Assembly: GCA_030526155.1 (NCBI GenBank)
Contig: JAUNDI010000012.1
Coordinates: 1 to 53,967 of the forward strand
Direction: 5' to 3'
DNA from: Bacteroidia bacterium
GTDB lineage: Bacteria > Bacteroidota > Bacteroidia > Bacteroidales > Marinilabiliaceae
DNA length: 53,967 bases
The position numbers and the translations under genes were made by a program. Positions 45,892 through 53,967 of the stretch are shown here, piece by piece. The notes under the pieces were generated by a model. The model was not told the origin of the DNA, searched no databases, and saw only the letters and a program-made list of their open reading frames with translations. Position 1 is the first letter of the stretch; every line of letters begins with the position of its first letter.

Positions 45892-46677
45892 ATGAAGAGA
45901 GAAAGAGTAGATACGCCTTGTAGTACGGCGGAGGATATTAAAGCTACGCTGATGGATATGGCAGATGCGAAGCAAGCCAAGCATATGATGAGGTTTTTCA
46001 AGACTGGGAGGGGAGAGTATGGAGAGGGAGACCAGTTTTTGGGGATAAATAATCCGACAGTTAGGATGGTAGTTAAAGAGGCTTGGAGAGGGACCTCGTT
46101 AGATGAGGCGGCTAAGCTGGTCAGAGATCACTGGCACGAGGTGAGACTATGCGGGCTATTGATATTAGTAGAGAAGATGTTGAGAGCAATGAAGATAAAA
46201 GATGAGAAGGAGAGGGATGACGAGTGTGAGAAGGTTTATAAGATGTATGTGGCATTGCACCAGTATATCAATAATTGGGATTTGGTAGATTTGTCGGCCA
46301 TAAAGATAGTAGGCAATTGGGAGGTTATGCATCCAGAAGAAGAGTTGATGGAAGAGTGGATTAAGTTAGGAGACGACAAATTGTGGCAGAGGAGGATTGC
46401 CATGGTGTCTACGTGGATGCTATTGAGAGAAGGTAGATTTGATGCTGTGGTATCTAGGGCGGAGCGGATGTTAGAGTCTAAGCAAGATTTGCTACATAAG
46501 GCAGCGGGGTGGATGTTGAGAGAGATGTATAAACACGAAGGAGAAGAGGTGTTAGAGCAGTTTTTGAGGCAACATATAGGAAAGATGCCCTCTGTTATGC
46601 TCAGTTATGCTTGTGAAAAGATGACACAAGAAGAGAAGGAGTATTGGAGACGTTATAGATATTCGTTAGCCGAGTAG
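45892..46677 (+). CDS. DNA alkylation repair protein, AlkD-like
   Basis: AlkD-type enzymes are HEAT-like repeat DNA glycosylases that remove alkylated bases. The 261-residue all-helical protein fits: KHMMRFFKTGRGEYGEGDQFLGINNPTVR is the family start block (split here by residues 24-52), followed by HEVRLCGLLILVEK, then NNWDLVDLSA and LWQRRIAMVSTWMLLREGR with the DNA-contact Trp and Asp region, and DLLHKAAGWMLRE. ATG 45892 is preferred over the in-frame GTG at 45853. It is rich in AGA, AGG and ATA codons, unlike fabF. Confidence 0.92.
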   Translation: MKRERVDTPCSTAEDIKATLMDMADAKQAKHMMRFFKTGRGEYGEGDQFLGINNPTVRMVVKEAWRGTSLDEAAKLVRDHWHEVRLCGLLILVEKMLRAMKIKDEKERDDECEKVYKMYVALHQYINNWDLVDLSAIKIVGNWEVMHPEEELMEEWIKLGDDKLWQRRIAMVSTWMLLREGRFDAVVSRAERMLESKQDLLHKAAGWMLREMYKHEGEEVLEQFLRQHIGKMPSVMLSYACEKMTQEEKEYWRRYRYSLAE

Positions 46678-46762
46678 GAGATAGAGAGACGTTCGATGGG
46701 CAGAGTGGAATATGTTGATTATTTTTTAGCGGCACATGAGTACATGTTGTAAATAATACTAT

Positions 46763-46770
46763 TAACTTTG
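46763..46770 (+). promoter_or_regulatory. -7 promoter element of marC-rnhA
   Basis: TAACTTTG matches TAnnTTTG, 64 bp before ATG 46835. The -33 element is poor. Confidence 0.4.
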
Positions 46771-46834
46771 TATTGTTAATAATATAACAGCAATCAACTA
46801 AAGGTATACGTATTTCACTAAATTGAGATAAAAG

Positions 46835-47422
46835 ATGATTGAGAGTTCGCTATTAGAGATACTATCAGCTAGTATTATTTTGTTTGTGGTAATAGATATG
46901 ATAGGCTCATTGCCAGTGGTGGTTGCCATTAGGAGCAGAGGTATAGAGGTAAGTCCTTGGAAATGTGTGAGTGTAGCCTTTGTGCTATTGATGGGCTTTA
47001 TGTTTTTGGGGCAGGGGCTTCTTAATCTATTTAATGTAGATATTAACTCCTTTGCGGTAGCTGGAGCTGTGGTATTATTTATTATTGGGTTGGAGATGGT
47101 GCTAGGTACTGACTTTTTCAAGCAAGATGTGCCAGATGCAGCCTCGATAGTGCCGATAGCCTTTCCGCTTATGGCAGGACCAGGTACATTTACTACGCTA
47201 TTGACCCTTAGGGCGGAGTATTCGGATGTGAATATCTTTATAGCTGTAGTATTGAATATGATATTTGCTTATATTGTATTACGATCTAGTAAGTTTTTGG
47301 AGAAACTCATGGGGTCGGGCGGTATATATGTAGTCAAGAAATTCTTTGGAGTAATACTCTTGGCGATATCGGTAAAATTATTTGCAATAAATTTGGCCAT
47401 ACTTTTAGGTACGGCGCAATAG
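46835..47422 (+). CDS. MarC family integral membrane protein
   Basis: This 195-residue protein has six membrane segments and the MarC-family blocks (FVVIDMIGSLPVVVAI near the N-terminus and IAFPLMAGPGTFTTLL in the middle). Despite the name, the family has no proven role in antibiotic resistance; amino-acid transport has been proposed for some members. It lies 4 bp upstream of rnhA and should be cotranscribed with it. Confidence 0.9.
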   Translation: MIESSLLEILSASIILFVVIDMIGSLPVVVAIRSRGIEVSPWKCVSVAFVLLMGFMFLGQGLLNLFNVDINSFAVAGAVVLFIIGLEMVLGTDFFKQDVPDAASIVPIAFPLMAGPGTFTTLLTLRAEYSDVNIFIAVVLNMIFAYIVLRSSKFLEKLMGSGGIYVVKKFFGVILLAISVKLFAINLAILLGTAQ

Positions 47423-47426
47423 ATAG

Positions 47427-48059
47427 ATGGCGAAGAAGCAGAAATATTATGTAGTGTGGCGCGGCAGGGTGCCAGGGATATACACAGACTGGGAGACAGC
47501 CAAAGCCCAGATAGAGCATTTTGAGGATGCCAGATTCAAAGGCTATGAGAGCGAAGTAGAGGCCCAAGAAGCCTTTGCGGCTGGTCCGCCTAAAGTCCCA
47601 GCCTATATACTAGCCTCCAAGAGAGAGAAGAGTGGACTACCCCCTACGGAGAAGCCCCTATTGAGAGCCATTGCTGTAGATGCGGCATGCTCTGGCAATC
47701 CGGGAGTTATGGAGTATAGAGGAGTATCATTGTGGGATAATAAAGAGATATTTCATTGTAAGCACGAGTTAGGTACAAATAATATAGGCGAGTTTTTAGC
47801 CATTGTACATTGTATGGCATTGCTACAGAAGAAAGGAGCAGAAGATATTACGATATATTCCGACTCCAAGATAGCCATGTCGTGGGTAAGGAACGGCAAG
47901 TGTAGGACAAAGTTGGAGTTTACCCCTAGGACGGCAGAGTTGCTCTCCATAGTACAAAGAGCAGAGAAATGGTTGGCCAGCAATAGCTTTAGGGTCCCAC
48001 TAGTGAAGTGGCCAACAGAGGTGTGGGGAGAGATACCTGCAGATTTCGGAAGAAAATAA
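47427..48059 (+). CDS. rnhA: Ribonuclease HI with N-terminal viroplasmin-like domain
   Basis: RNase HI cuts the RNA strand of RNA-DNA hybrids. The 210-residue protein has an N-terminal caulimovirus-viroplasmin-type hybrid-binding domain (about 5-50: KYYVVWRGRVPGIYTDW) and a C-terminal RNase H fold with Asp85 (VDAACSGNPG), Glu122 (NNIGEFLAI) and Asp146 (IYSDSKIA); Asp207 near the end is a candidate fourth metal ligand. It follows marC by 4 bp. Confidence 0.93.
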   Translation: MAKKQKYYVVWRGRVPGIYTDWETAKAQIEHFEDARFKGYESEVEAQEAFAAGPPKVPAYILASKREKSGLPPTEKPLLRAIAVDAACSGNPGVMEYRGVSLWDNKEIFHCKHELGTNNIGEFLAIVHCMALLQKKGAEDITIYSDSKIAMSWVRNGKCRTKLEFTPRTAELLSIVQRAEKWLASNSFRVPLVKWPTEVWGEIPADFGRK

Positions 48060-48088
48060 TAGTAATAGATAAGACGTTGGATGTCGCT

Positions 48089-48143
48089 CTGTATATAGCC
48101 TGTATATAGCGATGTATGAGCGAGGTATAAGCGAGCATACGGT
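48089..48143. repeat. Imperfect 11-bp tandem repeat, about five units
   Basis: CTGTATATAGC (48089-48099) is repeated exactly at 48100-48110, then decays: GATGTATGAGC, GAGGTATAAGC, GAGCATACGGT. The period is one helical turn. It fills most of the gap between rnhA and tatD. Confidence 0.65.
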
Positions 48144-48163
48144 TATAAAAATAATAATACCAA

Positions 48164-48943
48164 ATGATAGATACGCATACCCATATTTATGGGTCAGAAT
48201 TTGTTCAAGATATAGATTTAGTTGTCTCGAGAGCCAAAGAGGCCAATTGCAAACATATAATATTACCTGCCACCAATGAGAATAGTATAGAAGAGGTGGC
48301 GAAGCTATGCGCGAAGTATCCTGATATTTGCAAAGCCATGTATGGTTTGCACCCTACAGATATAGAGATAGAGCGATGGGAAGAGCAGTTGGACAACATT
48401 GTATCCAGGATAGAGATGGAGAGAGGAGAGATAATAGGCGTAGGAGAGATAGGGTTAGATTTGCATTATGGTGATGAGACCATAGGGGCACAGAGGGTAG
48501 CCTTTGAGAGGCAGTTGGTATTAGCTAGAGATTTAGATTTGCCGGTATCTATGCATATTAGAGATGCCTATGAAGAGTTTTGGCCAATAATTTCGAGATT
48601 TGGGGAAGATGAAATTAGAGGCTCATTACACTGCTTTTCGGGCAGTTTAGAAGATGCACAGAGAGCCTTGGAGATGTTTCCGAAATTGGTATTAGGTGTA
48701 GGCGGTACATTGACCTATAAGAAATCTACGCTTCCGGAGATATTTAAGCATATACCATTGGAGAGGGTGGTAATAGAGACTGATGCTCCATATTTAGCCC
48801 CAGTGCCATTAAGAGGGAAGAGGAATGAGCCAGCATATTTGACACATGTGATAGATATGCTATCAGATATATATGAGAAGAGTTGTTCAGAGATAGAGAG
48901 AATTACCGATGAGAATGCGTGCAGAGTATTCGCGTTAAAGTAA
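48164..48943 (+). CDS. TatD family metal-dependent hydrolase
   Basis: TatD-type enzymes are cytoplasmic metal-dependent DNases with a TIM-barrel fold. The 259-residue protein has all expected metal ligands: His5 and His7 (DTHTH), Glu95 (GVGEIGLD), His131 (SMHIRDA), His156 (SLHCFSG) and Asp207 (IETDAPYL). Length is normal. It lies 20 bp before the MFS gene. Confidence 0.94.
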   Translation: MIDTHTHIYGSEFVQDIDLVVSRAKEANCKHIILPATNENSIEEVAKLCAKYPDICKAMYGLHPTDIEIERWEEQLDNIVSRIEMERGEIIGVGEIGLDLHYGDETIGAQRVAFERQLVLARDLDLPVSMHIRDAYEEFWPIISRFGEDEIRGSLHCFSGSLEDAQRALEMFPKLVLGVGGTLTYKKSTLPEIFKHIPLERVVIETDAPYLAPVPLRGKRNEPAYLTHVIDMLSDIYEKSCSEIERITDENACRVFALK

Positions 48944-48951
48944 AATAATGT

Positions 48952-48959
48952 TAACTTTG
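48952..48959 (+). promoter_or_regulatory. Possible -7 element directly before the MFS gene
   Basis: TAACTTTG matches TAnnTTTG and ends 4 bp before ATG 48964, so a transcript from it would start at or inside the start codon. No -33 element is seen. It may be a chance match, with the gene read from upstream. Confidence 0.25.
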
Positions 48960-48963
48960 AGGT

Positions 48964-50235
48964 ATGAAAGAGAGTTCAACAATTAAGACCAGGCTCATTA
49001 TACTACAATGGCTTGAGTTTGCGGTGTGGGGTTCGTACCTTACATCTATGGGAGGATACCTAGCCAAGGTAGGCTTAGGCGAGAATATTGGGTGGTTTTA
49101 CTCGGTACAAGGCATAGTGTCTATTTTCATGCCAGCCCTTATGGGTATAGTTGCAGATAGGTGGGTGAGAGCTGAGAGACTCCTGTCGTTCTGCCATGCG
49201 GTAGCTGCGCTATTTATGGTATATGTAGGCTATATTGGGTTGCAGATGGGAGATAGTGTAAGCTTTGGCGATATATTCCCATATTATGCTATTTCGGTAG
49301 CCTTTTATATGCCGACTATAGCATTAACCTATTCTGTTAGTTATTCAGCCTTTGCGAAATATGGTCTTGATACGATAAAAGATTATCCATTTGTACGACT
49401 CTTTGGCACGGTAGGCTTTATTGTTGCCATGTGGATGGTGGATTTATTGGGCATGCAACATACTTCATCGCAGTTTTTTGTTTGTGCAGGGTGGGGAGTT
49501 GTAATGTCGGTATACTCATTGACCATGCCAAAATGCCCTGTGAGTGCGAAGGATGAGAAGCAGAGTATAGTAGAGGCCTTAGGATTGAACGCCTTTAGGC
49601 TCTTTAAAGATTGGAAGATGGCCATGTTCTTTATATTCTGCATGATGTTAGGAGTATCGTTACAGATATCTAACGGCTATGCCAATCCTTTTATTTCATC
49701 ATTTGCCAATATAGAAGAGTATTCAGGAGCCTTTTTTGCGGAGCATGCCAATATGTTGATATCGCTATCGCAAGTTAGTGAGACCCTATGTATATTGATG
49801 ATACCATTCTTCTTGAGTAGGTTTGGCATTAAGCCAGTAATGTTGATAGCCATGTTAGCATGGGTGGGACGATATGGCTTCTTTGCGATAGGTACACCTA
49901 CCTTCCCTGGGGTAACATTCTTGATATTATCCATGATAGTATATGGTGTAGCCTTTGACTTCTTTAATGTATCGGGCTCATTGTATGTGAATAATGAGGT
50001 AGATGCCTCGATGAGATCAAGTGCGCAAGGCCTCTTTATGATGATGACAAACGGTTTTGGTGCTACTATAGGTACGCTATCCGCACAAGCCATCATAAAC
50101 TATTTTGGCTGTACGAGTGATTCGCTTGCGCCTGAGGCGCAGCTAGAAGGCTGGCAGACCAGTTGGCTTATATTTGCGGCATACGGATTGGTAGTTGCCA
50201 TGCTATTTGCCATAATGTTTAAGAGTAAAAAATAG
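48964..50235 (+). CDS. MFS transporter, nucleoside:H+ symporter (NHS/NupG-like) family
   Basis: This 423-residue inner-membrane protein has about twelve membrane segments and the NHS-family start (ILQWLEFAVWGSYLTSMGGYL), followed by VQGIVSIFMPALMGIVADRW. Family members in E. coli take up nucleosides by proton symport. Here the gene lies 4 bp before a GH97 glycosidase gene, so a sugar released by that enzyme is a reasonable alternative substrate (inference). Confidence 0.88.
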   Translation: MKESSTIKTRLIILQWLEFAVWGSYLTSMGGYLAKVGLGENIGWFYSVQGIVSIFMPALMGIVADRWVRAERLLSFCHAVAALFMVYVGYIGLQMGDSVSFGDIFPYYAISVAFYMPTIALTYSVSYSAFAKYGLDTIKDYPFVRLFGTVGFIVAMWMVDLLGMQHTSSQFFVCAGWGVVMSVYSLTMPKCPVSAKDEKQSIVEALGLNAFRLFKDWKMAMFFIFCMMLGVSLQISNGYANPFISSFANIEEYSGAFFAEHANMLISLSQVSETLCILMIPFFLSRFGIKPVMLIAMLAWVGRYGFFAIGTPTFPGVTFLILSMIVYGVAFDFFNVSGSLYVNNEVDASMRSSAQGLFMMMTNGFGATIGTLSAQAIINYFGCTSDSLAPEAQLEGWQTSWLIFAAYGLVVAMLFAIMFKSKK

Positions 50236-50239
50236 AGAT

Positions 50240-52204
50240 ATGCGAGATATGGGAAGAAAGATAGTACTTGCTATTGCCCTCATGGCGATGGGCGGTTTGG
50301 GAGGTTGGGCCCAGAAGAGCGTTGAGGTGAGCAGTCCTGATGGGAGAATCAACGTGACTATAAAGACAGATAAGCTAGGCTTTTTGTCGTACGCCATTAA
50401 AGTAGGCGAGGAAGACTTTTTACTGGAGTCGCCACTTGGCCTAACCGCCAATAACGGTGACTTTAGGAGTAGTATGACGATTACAGGTTCAGAGAGCAAG
50501 GTAGTAAAGAGAGACTTCAAGCAGACACGTATTAAGCATTCTGAGGTACATTATGAAGCCAATGAGGTAACGGTGCATACTGAGAATGTGGATAAGATAC
50601 CATTTGACATACAATTTGCAGTTACAAATACAGATGTAGCATTCAGATATTATATGCCAAAGAGCGGTGAGACAGGCTCGACACGTATATACAACGAGTT
50701 TAGTGGATTTAGATTCCCAGATGCCACTACTACATTTATGTGTCCGCAGTCAGACGCCATGGTAGGGTGGAAGCGCACAAAACCATCATACGAAGAGGAG
50801 TATGTAGCAGACGCCCCATTGAAAGCACACTCGCAATTTAACCATGGGTTTACATTCCCTTGCCTCTTCCATTTGCCAAATGACAATTGGGCATTGGTAT
50901 CAGAGACAGGTGTGGATTCGAGATATTGTGCATCGCACCTATCGAATAATCTCAATGGAGTATTCTTGGTAGAGTTTCCGATGCCAGCAGAGAATAACGG
51001 TAATGGTACAGTAGAGCCAGCATTCGCATTACCAGGAGCTACACCATGGAGAACTATTACGCTTGGCAATACGCTGAAGCCAATAGTTGAGTCGACCATT
51101 ACGTGGGCATTAGTAGACCCAGTATATGAGACAGAGAACGATTACAAGATGGGCAAAGGCACTTGGAGTTGGATATTGTGGCAAGACGAATCTATAAACT
51201 ATGACGACCAAGTGAAGTATATAGATTTAGCTGCGGCTATGAACTTCCAGTATGTACTTATAGATAATTGGTGGGATACCAATATAGGCAGAGAGAAGGT
51301 AGCAGACCTAATAAAATATGCACACTCTAAAGGGGTAGATGTATTCTTGTGGTACTCCTCGTCAGGCTATTGGAATGACATAGTACAAGGTCCAATTAGC
51401 TGTATGGATAGAGCTATAGTGAGAAAGAGAGAGATGAGATGGATGAAGAGCTTAGGAGTAAAAGGCATTAAGGTAGACTTCTTTGGCGGTGATAAGCAAG
51501 AGACCATAAGACTTTATGAAGATATTTTGAGTGATGCAGACGATAATGGACTTATGGTAATATTCCACGGTTGCACTATACCTAGAGGATGGGAGAGGAT
51601 GTACCCTAACTATGTAGGTTCAGAGGCGGTGTTGGCATCAGAGAACTTGATATTTGACCAGCATCATTGCGACGAAGAGGGCTTTAGAACCACATTGTAT
51701 CCGTTCGTTAGAAATGCCATTGGTTCTATGGAGTATGGTGGATGCTTCTTGAATAAGAGGATGCATAAGAGCAATAATGCTGGAAACTATAGAAAGACCA
51801 GCGATGTATTCCAGTTGTCATCGTGCATACTATTTCAGAATGCCATACAGAACTTTGCTATAGCGCCAAATAATCTAGAAGATGCACCTAAAGAGTGTCT
51901 AGACTTCTTGAGAGAGGTACCTACTGAGTGGGATGAGACACGACTTATAGATGGATACCCAGGTAAATATATAGTAATGGCAAGACGCAGTGGAGAGAGA
52001 TGGTATGTAGCAGTCACTAATGGCGAGAAGACAGAGAGGGAGGTAACCATAAATGTAGAAGATATATTTGGCAAAGGGGTGCAAGTAGAGATGTTGTCAG
52101 ACACGAAAGAGGGAGGAGTAGTAAAGAGCATGCCGAAGGTAAAGAAAGGCACATTGAAATTGACTATTGGCGGAGAGAAAGCAGTAGTATTGAAGGGTAA
52201 ATAG
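50240..52204 (+). CDS. Glycoside hydrolase family 97, likely retaining alpha-galactosidase type
   Basis: The 654-residue protein has a signal peptide (1-24, ending GGWA) and no lipobox, so it is periplasmic. The N-terminal beta-sandwich (SPDGRINVTIKTD ... YAIKVGEEDFLLESPLGL), the (beta/alpha)8 barrel and a C-terminal beta domain are those of GH97. Asp413 (KGIKVDFFGGD) and Glu468 (SEAVLASENL) lie 55 residues apart, the same spacing as Asp415 and Glu470 of the retaining alpha-galactosidase BT1871 (from memory), which favours a retaining galactosidase over a SusB-like inverting glucosidase. It is paired with the MFS gene and followed by a terminator. Confidence 0.92.
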   Translation: MRDMGRKIVLAIALMAMGGLGGWAQKSVEVSSPDGRINVTIKTDKLGFLSYAIKVGEEDFLLESPLGLTANNGDFRSSMTITGSESKVVKRDFKQTRIKHSEVHYEANEVTVHTENVDKIPFDIQFAVTNTDVAFRYYMPKSGETGSTRIYNEFSGFRFPDATTTFMCPQSDAMVGWKRTKPSYEEEYVADAPLKAHSQFNHGFTFPCLFHLPNDNWALVSETGVDSRYCASHLSNNLNGVFLVEFPMPAENNGNGTVEPAFALPGATPWRTITLGNTLKPIVESTITWALVDPVYETENDYKMGKGTWSWILWQDESINYDDQVKYIDLAAAMNFQYVLIDNWWDTNIGREKVADLIKYAHSKGVDVFLWYSSSGYWNDIVQGPISCMDRAIVRKREMRWMKSLGVKGIKVDFFGGDKQETIRLYEDILSDADDNGLMVIFHGCTIPRGWERMYPNYVGSEAVLASENLIFDQHHCDEEGFRTTLYPFVRNAIGSMEYGGCFLNKRMHKSNNAGNYRKTSDVFQLSSCILFQNAIQNFAIAPNNLEDAPKECLDFLREVPTEWDETRLIDGYPGKYIVMARRSGERWYVAVTNGEKTEREVTINVEDIFGKGVQVEMLSDTKEGGVVKSMPKVKKGTLKLTIGGEKAVVLKGK

Positions 52205-52230
52205 ATATAGATAGTATATTGATAACACAA

Positions 52231-52265
52231 GGGCTATGGAGAGAAATCTCTGTAGCCCCTTTTTT
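52231..52265 (+). terminator. Terminator after the GH97 gene
   Basis: GGGCTA (52231-52236) pairs with TAGCCC (52253-52258), enclosing an inner GGAGAGA / TCTCT pairing, and is followed by six T. Confidence 0.85.
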
Positions 52266-52395
52266 ATATCTATATTTTATTGATGAATTATTTGCTTGTT
52301 AACGTTTTAATATCAATATTTGCATTTAGTAACAATACGGGCAGAAGTGAGAGCTCGGATATAATACTTGTTTAACACTAGATTTATACTTCGTC

Positions 52396-53829
52396 ATGGA
52401 AAGAAGTAAGTTTATTAAGCTAATCATAGCTATAGTACTATCATTGATAGCGTGGTTGATACCAGCAGAGAGCTATGGAATAGAGAATTTGACAATTATT
52501 GAGCAACGAGTAATAGCGATATTCATTTTTGCTGCTTTGATGTGGATATTTGAGGCCATACCGATATGGACGACATCTGTTTTGATTATGGGATTGTTGT
52601 TAGTTACCGTTTCGAGCAGTATGTTCGCCCCATTTAAGCCAGCAGAAGGAGAGACATTATTTGGTAATCCGATAGCATATAAAGATATTATGGCAGCTTG
52701 GGCAGACCCTATAGTAATGCTCTTTATGGGAGGCTTTGCTTTGGCCATTGCTGCGACGAGGACGGGACTTGACGTGAATATAGCTAGAGTAGTCTTGAAG
52801 CCATTTGGTAGAAAATCTGAGATGGTATTGATAGGCTTTATGTTTGTGACAGCTGTACTCTCAATGTTTATGAGTAACACTGCCACTGCAGCCATGATGT
52901 TGGCTATTATAGCGCCAGTCATCAAGCTATTACCACCAGAAGGCAAGGGACGAATAGCTGTAACGCTATCCATACCATTAGCTGCCAATATTGGAGGTAT
53001 AGGTACACCTATAGGTACACCACCAAATGCCATAGCATTGAGATATTTATCAGAGGCGATGCCAGATAATGAGATAGGCTTTGGTCAGTGGATGTTGATA
53101 ATGGTACCATTTGTTATCATACTATTAGCCATATCATACTTTTTGCTTCTTAAGTTCTTCCCATTTACTAAGAAAGAGATAAATCTACAGATAGATGGCA
53201 AGTTTAGGAAAGATACTAAATCCATAATAGTATATGTGACATTTGGTGTAACTGTATTATTGTGGTTATTAGACAAACAGACTAATTTGAATGCCAATGT
53301 AGTAGCCTTTATACCATTGACGGTATTCTGTGTGACAGGCATAATAGGTAAAGAGGAGTTGAGGATGATAAATTGGGATGTGCTATGGCTCGTAGCTGGA
53401 GGCTTTGCGTTGGGAGTAGGTCTAAACGGCAGTGGACTCGCCAAGCACTTTATAGAAGCTATACCATTTGACACTTGGGAGCCTTGGGTAGTATTTGCAT
53501 CCTCTGGATTATTGTGCTGTGTGATGTCGACATTTATGAGTAATACAGCCTCGGCAGCGCTATTGGTACCAATACTTGCGGCTATAGCTACAGGAATGGG
53601 AGATTCGATAGCAGAGCTAGGTGGCACTGTAACCATGTTGGTAGGAGTAGCGATATCAGCATCATTAGCTATGGCATTACCTATTTCGACACCTCCAAAC
53701 GCCTTGGCACACGCTACAGGTACAGTAACGCAAGGTCAGATGGCCAAGATAGGTATTATTGTTGGCCTTATAGGAATAGTACTTGGCTATGCTATATTGA
53801 TGTTAGCTGTTAAACTTGGACTATTGTAG
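52396..53829 (+). CDS. SLC13/DASS family sodium:dicarboxylate (anion) symporter
   Basis: This 477-residue inner-membrane transporter has the two hallmark SNT motifs in repeated halves (MSNTATAAM near residue 157 and MSNTASAAL near 379) and the TPP-type loops that follow them (GTPIGTPPNA and PISTPPNALA). These bind sodium and the carboxylate. Substrates are likely C4-dicarboxylates such as succinate, or citrate; sulfate is also possible in the family. It is monocistronic, between a terminator on each side. Confidence 0.92.
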   Translation: MERSKFIKLIIAIVLSLIAWLIPAESYGIENLTIIEQRVIAIFIFAALMWIFEAIPIWTTSVLIMGLLLVTVSSSMFAPFKPAEGETLFGNPIAYKDIMAAWADPIVMLFMGGFALAIAATRTGLDVNIARVVLKPFGRKSEMVLIGFMFVTAVLSMFMSNTATAAMMLAIIAPVIKLLPPEGKGRIAVTLSIPLAANIGGIGTPIGTPPNAIALRYLSEAMPDNEIGFGQWMLIMVPFVIILLAISYFLLLKFFPFTKKEINLQIDGKFRKDTKSIIVYVTFGVTVLLWLLDKQTNLNANVVAFIPLTVFCVTGIIGKEELRMINWDVLWLVAGGFALGVGLNGSGLAKHFIEAIPFDTWEPWVVFASSGLLCCVMSTFMSNTASAALLVPILAAIATGMGDSIAELGGTVTMLVGVAISASLAMALPISTPPNALAHATGTVTQGQMAKIGIIVGLIGIVLGYAILMLAVKLGLL

Positions 53830-53859
53830 GACAATTTACTAACTGTTTTCATATTTTCC

Positions 53860-53889
53860 GGCCCTGTTCTCTGTGAGGAGAGCGGGGCC
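53860..53889 (+). terminator. Hairpin terminator after the DASS transporter gene
   Basis: GGCCC (53860-53864) pairs with GGGCC (53885-53889) with an inner TCTC / GAGA pairing. The following T-run is weak (TTATTGTG). Confidence 0.5.
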
Positions 53890-53902
53890 TTATTGTGTAT
53901 AT

Positions 53903-53967
53903 AGGGAGCACATAGGGAGTACCCTTGTTCATCGCAATTTTTGTAGTTATTCTAGTTGTTCTAGTTG
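53903..53967 (+). repeat. Dispersed 3'-flanking repeat, copy 3 (cut by window end)
   Basis: GGGAGCACATAGGGAGTACCC is followed by CCTTGTTCATCGCA, TTTTTGTAG, then 9-bp units TTATTCTAG (53947-53955), TTGTTCTAG (53956-53964) and the start of a third. It follows the DASS gene and its hairpin, on the sense strand. Confidence 0.75.

Overview
The window is chromosomal DNA of a Bacteroidota member, most likely order Bacteroidales. Support: two SusC/SusD outer-membrane uptake operons, lipoproteins with acidic residues right after the lipidated cysteine, a giant surface protein with a C-terminal type IX secretion (T9SS) sorting domain, the ileS-traR/dksA-lspA gene order, a DUF2851 gene, and Bacteroidota-type promoters (TAnnTTTG at -7, sometimes TTTG about 19-20 bp upstream) before most transcription units. 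I cannot name a genus. I see no insertion sequence, integrase, phage block, CRISPR array or rRNA operon; this is mostly core genome with an accessory middle.

Layout. 0-7.3 kb: a 2334-residue T9SS cargo protein on the plus strand. 7.3-14.7 kb: a minus-strand operon lon-rsfS-ftsH-priA (protein quality control, ribosome silencing, replication restart), preceded upstream by a BRO-N/Fic protein (14.8-15.7 kb) and a possible 71-residue gene with its own promoter and terminator (15.9-16.1 kb). 16.4-23.1 kb: SusCD operon 1 (susC, susD, surface lipoprotein). 23.1-30.6 kb: SusCD operon 2 (susC, susD, Mx1-type zinc metallopeptidase lipoprotein, DUF4302 lipoprotein). 30.6-33.4 kb: minus-strand AAA ATPase and DUF2851 gene. 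33.6-34.7 kb: dprA. 35.1-35.5 kb: a small membrane-anchored hypothetical protein. 35.7-42.3 kb: ileS, then traR/dksA-like, lspA, a radical SAM gene and an alanine-dehydrogenase-like gene. 42.4 kb: tRNA-Ser(UGA). 42.6-43.9 kb: pgk (minus). 44.2-45.7 kb: acpP-fabF. 45.9-52.2 kb: alkD-like, marC, rnhA, tatD, an MFS transporter and a GH97 glycosidase. 52.4-53.8 kb: an SLC13/DASS anion transporter.

The most interesting signals lie between the genes. (1) A dispersed repeat built from CCTTGTTCATCGCA, TTTTTGTAG and 9-bp tandem units (TTATTCTAG / TTGTTCTAG) occurs three times plus one remnant, each time just 3' of a gene and on that gene's sense strand. (2) The two SusCD operons share a nearly identical promoter and a conserved mRNA leader although the coding regions have diverged, and a 75-nt hairpin element with a T-run occurs once on each side of operon 2. 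(3) Short direct repeats spaced by whole helical turns sit at the promoters of the AAA ATPase gene and of acpP-fabF, as operators would. (4) A 28-bp sequence containing a perfect 22-bp palindrome occurs twice, 35 kb apart. Among the proteins, the alanine-dehydrogenase-like enzyme seems to have lost its catalytic aspartate and a Rossmann glycine, and the GH97 enzyme carries the residues expected of a retaining, alpha-galactosidase-like member.
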